From Candidatus Gastranaerophilales bacterium (GTDB lineage Bacteria > Cyanobacteriota > Vampirovibrionia > Gastranaerophilales > Gastranaerophilaceae), in contig JAEELO010000011.1 in NCBI GenBank assembly GCA_016282705.1, forward strand, positions 62,001-126,000: a stretch of 64,000 nucleotides of DNA, given 5' to 3'. The first letter of the stretch is position 1; each line of letters starts with the position of its first letter. The notes below the pieces were generated by a model. The model saw nothing but the letters and a program-made list of their open reading frames with translations, had not been told where the DNA came from and searched no databases. Positions 38,443 through 47,600 of the stretch are shown here, in pieces. The translations under genes were made by a program, and so were the position numbers.

Positions 38443-39645
38443 TTAATATAAAATTGAGTATATTTCCGGAAAAATTTTAATACTTCTTTTTAGTATACCG
38501 TTTATGTATGCAATGGTAATTCCGTAGTTAGATATAGGAATATTTTGAGTTACAGCCATGTCATATCGGTATAATACTTCCTGCTCTTTTAGCATGCAGC
38601 CGCCGCAATGTATTATCATTTTATATTTGGATAAATCATCAGGGAAACCCGTTCCCGAACTGAAATCAAAATTCAAAGACTTTCCTGTATAGTTTTGAAG
38701 CCATTTTGGAAGTTTAACCGTACCTATATCATCACACTGTCTGTGATGAGTACAACCTTCAGCAATTAAAATGTTATCACCGTCTTTAAGATTGTTTATT
38801 GCCTTTACCCCTTTTACTGCTGTTTCCAATACACCTTTATATTTTGCAAACAGTATAGAAAAAGATGTGAGCAAAACATCTTCGGGGGTTTCTTCGTTTA
38901 CCTTTTTAAATGCTTGAGAATCCGTTATTACAAGCATTGGCTTTATAAGTTCTAACGTCTGTTTTAATTCTGTTTCTTTTATTACTGTGGTAATAGCACC
39001 TGCTTCAAGCAAATCTCTTATTACCTGCTGCTGTGGAAGTATTAGCCTTCCCTTTGGTGCAGCACTATCTATAGGTGTTACAAGTATTACAATTTCGTTA
39101 GGTTTAACAATATCTCCGATTAACCGTTTATTATTTTCTGCTTCTTTAAAAGAGGCTATTAATCCTTTTAATTCATTAATATTAGTTAAATCCTTCGCAC
39201 TGACATATATCTCATTTCCTGATTTATTTTTCTGTATGTCTTTTATATCAATTAAATCAGCCTTATTATATGCAATTATATATTTTATGTTCTTTTCTTC
39301 AAACAAGGATATCAATTGTCTGTCATATTCAGAGAGTCCAAGAGAAGCATCTGCAACTAAAATGGCAATATCCGTTTTGGTTAAAACTTCTTTTGTTTTT
39401 TTTATTCTTAATGAACCTAAAGCACTTTCATCATCAAATCCCGGAGTATCGGCAAGCATAACAGGTCCTAACGGTAATATTTCCATTGCTTTATATACAG
39501 GGTCTGTAGTTGTTCCTTTTATATCAGAAACTATCGATAAATTTTGATTAGTTATAGCATTTATAAGGCTTGATTTCCCCGCATTTGTTCTTCCGAAAAA
39601 GCTTATATGAATTCTTTCTGCCGATGGTGTAGAATTAAGACTCAT
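38443..39645 (-). CDS. hydF: [FeFe] hydrogenase H-cluster maturation GTPase HydF
   Basis: FFGRTNAGKSSLINAI; DTPGFDDESALG; CTHHRQCDDIG...CGGCM cluster-ligand region. Confidence 0.95.
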   Translation of the reverse strand: MSLNSTPSAERIHISFFGRTNAGKSSLINAITNQNLSIVSDIKGTTTDPVYKAMEILPLGPVMLADTPGFDDESALGSLRIKKTKEVLTKTDIAILVADASLGLSEYDRQLISLFEEKNIKYIIAYNKADLIDIKDIQKNKSGNEIYVSAKDLTNINELKGLIASFKEAENNKRLIGDIVKPNEIVILVTPIDSAAPKGRLILPQQQVIRDLLEAGAITTVIKETELKQTLELIKPMLVITDSQAFKKVNEETPEDVLLTSFSILFAKYKGVLETAVKGVKAINNLKDGDNILIAEGCTHHRQCDDIGTVKLPKWLQNYTGKSLNFDFSSGTGFPDDLSKYKMIIHCGGCMLKEQEVLYRYDMAVTQNIPISNYGITIAYINGILKRSIKIFPEIYSILY

Positions 39646-39734
39646 GAATATAAATTCCTTTTTTCATAATTATACAATAAAGTATTTAACAATACCTGTT
39701 ATTTCGACTATAATAAGGTGAGTAGGGATAGTTC

Positions 39735-41378
39735 ATGTTCAGAGTTTTGAAGTATATATATATAGCAGTCATATCACTAATATTGCTTTTACCGGCGGCA
39801 AAAGCTACAGATAATTTCATGCCCGTTCGTGTCGGAATAAGTGATACCGATTTTAGAACATATATTTACAGCAGTATTGAATTTTTGGATGCAGGCATGC
39901 TGAATGTTATGGATTCGGTTACAGGGTATGTTGTTCCTAATAATGAAATGTCTCAGTCCATAAAAGTAACTTCTGAAAATAATCGTTTTTCTATATATTT
40001 GGACGGTCAATTGGTCGCAAGAAATTTGCAAGGACCTGTTCTTGTATCTTCAAGAGACAGCTCTCCGGTTAAAATAAAGGGGTTAAAAAGAAAAGGCAAA
40101 CAGGCTGCATACAGGGGATATATTGAACTTGTAAGAAGTTCTAAAGATATATCAAAGTTTTCAATTGTAAATATACTCAGTCTGCGCAATTACTTAAGAG
40201 GTGTTGTTCCCAATGAAATGCCTGTAAGATTCGGACTTGAAGCTTTAAAAGCTCAAACTATTGCTGCAAGAAATTATGCTGTCACACCCAGAGTGAAAGC
40301 ATATAAAGAATTTGATTTATGTGATTCTGTTGCATGTCAAGTATACTATGGTTCAAATACAGAAGAACATTTATCAGACAGAGCCATTGATGAAACAGAC
40401 GGGATAATTGCCTTAGATAGAGATAATAAACCGATACTTGCATTGTATAGTTCTACGGCAGGAGGTTATACCGAAAGTTATGAATATGCATTTTCTGACC
40501 CTGAAACAAGAGTTTTCCCGTCTAAAGACATTCACTATTTAACCGCAGTTCCTGATAATCCCGAGTTCGGCACATTAGAAACAGATGAAAAAGCAGAAGA
40601 ATTTTATTCATCCAGACCTGTCGCCTTTGATGAAGATTCTCCTTATTATCGCTGGCAAAAAGAATGGACTGTTCAAGAGTTGGAAAATGTATTAAAAAAG
40701 ACACTTCCTGCTCAATCAAAAACAGGATTCATAAAACCCGAAATATATTCCGGAGATGAAATCGGAAAAATAGTTTCTATTAGGGCATTAAAACGAGGAA
40801 ATTCAGGTAAAATAATAAAACTTGAGCTTCAAACTACAGAAAATACATATGTTATAGAAAAAGAACTTGTAATAAGACGCTGTTTTCAAAAAAATTGGAT
40901 TTCACTCCCCAGTGCTAATTTTGTAATTAAATATATTGAGGGACTAACTCCTATGTATAAATTTATAGGAGGAGGTTTCGGGCATGGTGTCGGTTTAAGC
41001 CAGTGGGGTGCAGGCAAAATGTCTGCAAACGGTTATAAATTTGATGAGATTTTACAGCACTATTATCAAGGAATTAAACTTGCAACAATTCCATCTGAAG
41101 TTATTTCACATATTAAACCCACTGAAAATATTTTTTATACTGAAAACGATAAGGCAGTTATTTATATTGAAAATCCGGATGAAGTAAAAAAAATAAAAAT
41201 AACTGTAAATGATAAAGAACTTGAGCTCAAATTGAACAGCAATCTCACTACAGTAGATGTTTCTAAATATCTACAAAAAGGACGAAACAAAATTTCATAC
41301 TTAATATTGGACGAAAATCTTGGATTTTCAAAGAAATTAACGGTATTTGCGGAAGTAAAAGGAGCAAATAATGAGTAA
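39735..41378 (+). CDS. SpoIID/LytB domain protein
   Basis: LRGVVPNEMPVRFGLEALKAQTIAARNYAV; YSSTAGGYTE; GFGHGVGLSQWGAGKMSANGYKFDEILQHYYQG. Confidence 0.93.
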   Translation: MFRVLKYIYIAVISLILLLPAAKATDNFMPVRVGISDTDFRTYIYSSIEFLDAGMLNVMDSVTGYVVPNNEMSQSIKVTSENNRFSIYLDGQLVARNLQGPVLVSSRDSSPVKIKGLKRKGKQAAYRGYIELVRSSKDISKFSIVNILSLRNYLRGVVPNEMPVRFGLEALKAQTIAARNYAVTPRVKAYKEFDLCDSVACQVYYGSNTEEHLSDRAIDETDGIIALDRDNKPILALYSSTAGGYTESYEYAFSDPETRVFPSKDIHYLTAVPDNPEFGTLETDEKAEEFYSSRPVAFDEDSPYYRWQKEWTVQELENVLKKTLPAQSKTGFIKPEIYSGDEIGKIVSIRALKRGNSGKIIKLELQTTENTYVIEKELVIRRCFQKNWISLPSANFVIKYIEGLTPMYKFIGGGFGHGVGLSQWGAGKMSANGYKFDEILQHYYQGIKLATIPSEVISHIKPTENIFYTENDKAVIYIENPDEVKKIKITVNDKELELKLNSNLTTVDVSKYLQKGRNKISYLILDENLGFSKKLTVFAEVKGANNE

Positions 41379-42942
41379 AGATTCATCATTATTAAAAGCT
41401 GCTTGGTTAATTGCTTTCGTAACTATTATTTCAAAATTTGTAGGATTTTTAAGGGATATTTGTATTGCTAACTTCTTTGGCGCGAGTATGGTTTCGGATG
41501 CATATTTTTACGCATATCAAATCCCATCGCTTGCAATAATTTTAATGGGCGGAGTAGGAGGTCCGTTCCATAGCGCAACGGTAAGTGTTTTTGCAAAACT
41601 GGTAGACCCCGACGACAAAATGCCTTCCGAAAAGGTTAATAAACTATTTAATACTTTCTTGACGGGAACATTTATTGTATTTCTAATTCTGGCACTATTG
41701 ATTTTTGCATTTTCTCATCAAATTCTTGCATTTATTATTCATTCAAATAATGCAGAACTTGTTGATTTAGCGAGTATTCATTTAAGAATAATGACTCCTG
41801 TTATTGTTATTGGTGGGATTATAGGTATATATTACGGTCTTTTAATCACATATAGATGTTTTCTAATGCCCAATATTTCACCTGTTCTTATGAGTTTAAG
41901 TATTATTACGATTATAGCTCTTACAAAAGGTGATAAATTCGGCATAGGTCTTGCTGTTGCTACAACGATAGGTGCAGTTTTACAGTTCTTATTACAGGCG
42001 CCGTTTGTAAAAAAACTCGGATTCAAGTTAAAACCAAATTTTAATTTTAAAAATAATCCTGAGTTTAAAAATCTTATTGAACTTGTATTTCCTGCTGCTT
42101 TAAGCTCAACTATCGGACAAATATATGTTTATGTAGATATGTTTTTCGCTTCTCAACTAAGAGAAGGTGCATGGACATCTATAGGATATGCAAACAGAGT
42201 ATTCCAATTTCCTGTAGGTATTTTGGTTACAGCATTTCTCGTACCGCTATTCCCCATATTTTCAAAGCTTGTCGGTGAAAATAAGCTGGATGATGTCAAA
42301 TATTATTTCCACAAAGGGGTTGGTTTGCTTAATTTCGTTGCTATCCCAATTATGTTTGGCATAATTCTGCTTGCTCAAGATATGGTTCAGATAGTATTCC
42401 AAAGAGGGAAATTTGACTCTGAAGCCACTATAATGGTATCTCAAGCCCTCATTTTCTTGTCTTTTGCCATTATTCCATATGTTTTCAGAGACTCTGTAAC
42501 AAGGATATTTTATTCTTTTAATGATTCCAAAACACCGTTTTTAGTTGCATTATCATCAATAATATTAAAATTTATATTAAATGCTTTATTTATAGGTAAA
42601 CTCGGAATTGCGGCAATTACACTTTCTACTTCACTTGTAACATTAATTAATGCTGTACTTCTCGGAACAATTATTACAAAAAGAATCCGCTTGGGATACT
42701 TCGCATATTTTAAAAATCTTATAAAAATGATTGCAGCTGCATTATTGGCATTCTCTCTAATCTATATTTTGTATTTACATTGGAATGTTTCGGGATGGCT
42801 GTTACTATTGATAAAGACCGTTACCATATTTGCATTATGTATGCTTGTATATATGATATTTGCGGTATTATTTAGAATTGAATATGTAGGTGAATTAATT
42901 GGAAGAATTAAAGACTATATTAAACGAAAATTTGTACGCTAA
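41371..42942 (+). CDS. murJ: Lipid II flippase MurJ
   Basis: SKFVGFLRDICIANFFGASMVSDAYFYAYQIPS; multi-TM MVF-family pattern. Confidence 0.93.
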   Translation: MSKDSSLLKAAWLIAFVTIISKFVGFLRDICIANFFGASMVSDAYFYAYQIPSLAIILMGGVGGPFHSATVSVFAKLVDPDDKMPSEKVNKLFNTFLTGTFIVFLILALLIFAFSHQILAFIIHSNNAELVDLASIHLRIMTPVIVIGGIIGIYYGLLITYRCFLMPNISPVLMSLSIITIIALTKGDKFGIGLAVATTIGAVLQFLLQAPFVKKLGFKLKPNFNFKNNPEFKNLIELVFPAALSSTIGQIYVYVDMFFASQLREGAWTSIGYANRVFQFPVGILVTAFLVPLFPIFSKLVGENKLDDVKYYFHKGVGLLNFVAIPIMFGIILLAQDMVQIVFQRGKFDSEATIMVSQALIFLSFAIIPYVFRDSVTRIFYSFNDSKTPFLVALSSIILKFILNALFIGKLGIAAITLSTSLVTLINAVLLGTIITKRIRLGYFAYFKNLIKMIAAALLAFSLIYILYLHWNVSGWLLLLIKTVTIFALCMLVYMIFAVLFRIEYVGELIGRIKDYIKRKFVR

Positions 42943-43504
42943 ATCCTTAAATGATATTTTAAATAACGGCGGAGTAATAGCATTTGTTACTGATACAGTA
43001 TGGGGATTAGGATGTCTTCCCAATAATAAAAAGGGGGTTGACAGAATATATGAAATTAAAGGCAGAGACAGAGAAAAACCGCTGATATTGATGTCTGATA
43101 ATTCAAAATATCTGTTCCCATACGTAAAAGATATTTCCAATAAAACAAAAGAACTGATGAACAAATATTTTCCCGGAGCATTAACTATAGTAACAGAAAA
43201 ATCCGATTTAACACCTGATTATATTACATCAGGTAAAAATACCGTAGGTATACGAATTCCCGATAATACTTTCTTTAAACAATTATGTTCTGTTATAGAC
43301 GGTCATGTTCTTGCAACCACAAGTGCGAATTTATCAAATCACCCTTCTTCAAAGACTTATGAAGAAACCCAAAATTCTATAGGCAATCTTGTTGATATTG
43401 TTTTTGAAGACTACGGATACAATTGTAAAGGTATGGAATCAACTGTCGTTCTTGTAAAAGATAATGAAGTAAAAGTCTTAAGAAAAGGAAGCATTATTCT
43501 CTGA
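42899..43504 (+). CDS. L-threonylcarbamoyladenylate synthase (Sua5/YciO/YrdC)
   Basis: GGVIAFVTDTVWGLGCLPNNKKGVDRIYEIKGRDREKPLILM; FPGALTIV; ATTSANLS; TTG start overlapping murJ. Confidence 0.93.
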   Translation: MEELKTILNENLYAKSLNDILNNGGVIAFVTDTVWGLGCLPNNKKGVDRIYEIKGRDREKPLILMSDNSKYLFPYVKDISNKTKELMNKYFPGALTIVTEKSDLTPDYITSGKNTVGIRIPDNTFFKQLCSVIDGHVLATTSANLSNHPSSKTYEETQNSIGNLVDIVFEDYGYNCKGMESTVVLVKDNEVKVLRKGSIIL

Positions 43505-44285
43505 TATATTGTTGAAGATTTATATCATTTGTCTTTATTGAAGATAAAGGAACAACTATAACATCACCATTGTGAAACCAGTTAAGAGTATAGTCATAAT
43601 ATCCGTTTTCTCCGGAAGCATCTGTTGCTTGCCATTGTGCATTTAATTTATTATTTTTTTCAATAGCACCGTCTTCAATATCAAACAATTTTTTTAATGT
43701 TTCTATATTTACACCCAGAGCATATTTTTCTTTGTATTTTTCAGGTGCTAAATCACTCAAATTAATAGTAATATAAACATTTTCATAATCTTTATATACT
43801 GTTGCGACACTATCTTGTTCTTCTTTTTTCTGTCTGAGTATTTTTATTTGATTTTCTATTTCCTGTCGTTTTTCTTCCGATAAGGAATCAGAATATAATT
43901 CTTGCTGCAAAGTATTTATTTTAGGCTGGATATAATCAAAAGAAGCCGGTATTTTAAGTTCTTTTAAAGATATATTACCATCTTCGCTTTTAATATTATT
44001 GTATGCAAGAATTGCTTCTACCGGAACATTATATGTATTTGAGATTTCAGTAATCGATTGTTTCTTTGAATTAAACGGTATTACAAGACTATTTGCTTTT
44101 TTATTGAGAGAACATCCGCCGATAGCCATAGTAACTACCGTAGCAAGCACACCGGCAGCTGCTACTAATCTTGCGGTTTTATCTGAATCATGCATTTTTT
44201 TTGAACTTGTATTTTGTTGATTAGCTGCTTTTATCGGTTTTTTATTATTGTATATTCCGTAAAATGATACAGGAGAAATATTCAT
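43494..44285 (-). CDS. LysM-domain hypothetical protein with N-terminal SPVSFYG motif
   Basis: KQSITEISNTYNVPVEAILAYNNIKSEDGNISLKELKIP (LysM-like); TM near N-terminus. Confidence 0.7.
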   Translation of the reverse strand: MNISPVSFYGIYNNKKPIKAANQQNTSSKKMHDSDKTARLVAAAGVLATVVTMAIGGCSLNKKANSLVIPFNSKKQSITEISNTYNVPVEAILAYNNIKSEDGNISLKELKIPASFDYIQPKINTLQQELYSDSLSEEKRQEIENQIKILRQKKEEQDSVATVYKDYENVYITINLSDLAPEKYKEKYALGVNIETLKKLFDIEDGAIEKNNKLNAQWQATDASGENGYYDYTLNWFHNGDVIVVPLSSIKTNDINLQQYIRE

Positions 44286-44376
44286 ATTAATCTTTCTTAT
44301 TTTCTACCTTTAGAAAAAATAAGGAAAAATATCTTTGCTATAAAAAGATTTTTGTTTAACAAAATTTAACGGAAGT

Positions 44377-44649
44377 TTATATTATAGATCTTCCTTCGTA
44401 CATATATTTTGTATATTCGTATTCGTTATCTTTATATTCTTTTAAATCACGTTCTTTTTCGCGGCTGGAAGATTCTTCTCTCGGCTCAATAAAAGGTTTA
44501 TTTTTATCTCTGTTTTTCCAATTAAATTTAAATCCGTCCAATAAACCATATTCTGTTTCTGTTTTATAAGTGCCTATATTAACAGCAAATACCGGAGCAA
44601 CTGTTAAAAGCATAATTGATAATATAAATAATGTTGTTATCTTTTTCAT
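44377..44649 (-). CDS. Small secreted hypothetical protein
   Basis: Signal-peptide-like MKKITTLFILSIMLLTVAPVFA; GGAGA-like SD. Confidence 0.6.
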   Translation of the reverse strand: MKKITTLFILSIMLLTVAPVFAVNIGTYKTETEYGLLDGFKFNWKNRDKNKPFIEPREESSSREKERDLKEYKDNEYEYTKYMYEGRSII

Positions 44650-44692
44650 ATACTCTCCTTAGAGAACATAATACTATAAGCAAATATGTTCA

Positions 44693-47600
44693 TCAAGCAG
44701 GTACTCTTTCTCCGGCTAAGAATGAGCTTTTTTGAGCAACTTCCGTGATTTCTTGAATTTTTTCACTGATATGTTTTGTAACCATATCATATTTATTTAA
44801 AAATTCCGTTCTTTTTTTATAGGAATCACTGTCTTCAGGAACCTTTAACGATACTATCAGTTTTACATTTTCTTGCAGGAAGTTTGAAGTTTCCGAAATA
44901 TATCTCATACTTTCATTTATAGAATCAGCAACTGCTTGAAGTGCATCATATGTAATATTTCCTGTAAGTCCTTTGAGTACTTCCTGCGCAGTATTTTCAA
45001 AAGTACCTGTATATTGTAATGATTCAAGATATTCAACAAAATGTTTTATTGCAGGTCTTTCTTTATAATCTTTTATTTGTTTCTTAACATAAGCAACAAC
45101 AGCATCAATAGAATCTTTTATATTTTTGTATTCTATAGTATTTGATTTCATATATCCGTCAAGCAAACTTGCAAGATTATCTAATTCCGATATATCTTCA
45201 ATGATTTCTTTTGTTTTTTCGTCAACCAAATCATTTGTTTTTTCTATTTCAAAATTGTTAATCATTGCCATTAACGCTTTTTCTGATAATCCTGACTGTT
45301 TTAAAAGAAGATTTAATGTAGCATAATTATCGCAAGTGTTTTCCAGCTGTTTCATAATATATATCATTCCGCTTTCACTGTCCATCGGCTGAGTTGAACC
45401 GTCTTTCATTGTTACGGAGAATAAAGGAAGAATATCTTTTGTTTTTGTACTTATTCCTTCATGCTGGTTTTGAACAAGCTTATATTGGATTTTTGTTTGT
45501 TGTGCTACAGTCAGAGAGGTTAAAAGATAATGTCTCAAAACTTGATATATATCAGAATCTTTTTTACCGTCCATAAGAAGTTTTATTACTTCTTTTAAAA
45601 GTACCGTAGGATTTTTTACTATATGCCGTTTTATAATAAAGCCTGACAATTTTTCTATAGCATCTTCTATATCTTCTTGCGGTGCATCTTTCTTATACAT
45701 ATTAATGATTTCATGGACCTGTCTAAAACCTTCATCTCTGTATTTGGGTTCTACATTTGCGGTAACCATTAACTGTATTTTCTTATTTAATGTTTCAAGT
45801 TCTGCTTTTTTCATTCTGGAGAATTGAACTTTTGTTATGCCGGTTTGATTTAAATGTTCAAATACATTTGCTAAAAAGTCAAAACAAGCATACAATTCAT
45901 TTCCGTCTATTATCGTATTATTGTTAAACATTTCGGCAATATGTTCTATTGTTTGAGAAACTTCTTTATAAGAAGCATCTTTTGTCGTTTCTCTATACAC
46001 TGAATTCATTGCATTTAGAAATGCCGTAAATTCTCCCGCATTTTCATCAGTTATTTCTATTTCTTGTTTAGGAGATACTATGGTTTTTCCTGTCTTTTCA
46101 TCAGTTGAGAAATCCAAATATAAAGCCATAAAATCGGGATTATATATATAGTTATTACATAATTTTTTATAACCGTCCAAAACGTTTAGAGTATTTTGTG
46201 AACTGTATATTCCGTCCACATGTTGAGATAATTCTTGCATCATATCTTTTACGGTTTTATATATTGTTTCATCCGTAACTACAACCGGATCAGGAAAAGC
46301 TTGTCTGACTTTATATTTTTGGAAAGCTTCAGCTTTAAAGGCTTTAATATATTTTTGTACATCCATTTCAGACAGTTTAACATATAACCCTCTGTATAAA
46401 TCTTCAGGTGTTGCCAAATCATTTGCATTTTTGGATTTTCTGTTTTTATATATTTCTTTGTTACATACAATTTCCCATAATGCTTTATATAAAGAACTGT
46501 TACCTGCTTTATATCTTAATAAATAGTCGTATGCTTTTTTCTCTCTTATGCCTGCATCCTCAGGTTTAAATGCATCAAAAAAGTCTTGTGACTGTTCTGA
46601 TGTTGCTATTTGCAGTTCCTGTATTAATTGCAGCATTTCTTCATCTGATGTTGGTTTAAGGTATTTATCCACTGCATCAAATAATTGGGTATATAACGGA
46701 GAATTTGTTAAAATCGGACTGTTAAACGATTTTATTTTAATATTATTTTCAATAGCTTCATGTATTATTTTTATTGCTTCTTCAATAAAATATTTAGCTT
46801 CCTCTTCACTCTTCATTGTTTCAATTGCGGTTTCAACAATATTATTAACAATTATATCTTCGGCATTTTTTAAAGAACCGTTATATTCTTTTATTGATTT
46901 TTCATTATTAAATATTGCTTGGGATAATGTTTCCTCATCATATTTATTGCCGAATTTCTTTTCAGTCAATTTAATAAGGTCAGATAATTGTTTGAGCGAA
47001 TAAGAATGAATTAAATCAAAAATATCATCAGTTTTTGCAAGTATTGTTGCAATAGCATCCATTTGCTCGGAGAATATTTCATCCGCAGCTTCTTTTAGTT
47101 CTTCATCATTTGTAGCCCATATTGCCAAATCCTGCAATTGCGGATTATCTGTAGACATATATACAGCCAATTGTTTAAATGCCATTTTTAAATCATCATC
47201 TTCAGGAAGTTTATCAAAATCGGCTTCCGAATTTATTTCTTTGTCAACTCTTTCAGATACTTGATGAAATTTAGCTTCAGAAATATCATCTAATCCTTCA
47301 ACTTCTTTAATACTGAATTTATATCCGTTTGCAAGCATTTTTTCCAAACTTGTGAACTGTGTTTCTCCCTCGTTTATATTTAATATGTAGTTAAACATTT
47401 TATATAATTTTTGATATATATTAACAGGATTTCCCGGCAAAATAACATCACTGAACAACCCAAACTTTTCACCGTTATCATTTGCAGCTCTGCCGACTGC
47501 ACCATGGATGGATTTTACGGGAAGTCCGATTTTACCGTCATCAGAAAGTATAAAACCGTCTTTTAATCCGTATCCTCTGTCATAATCAGTATGATAGAAT

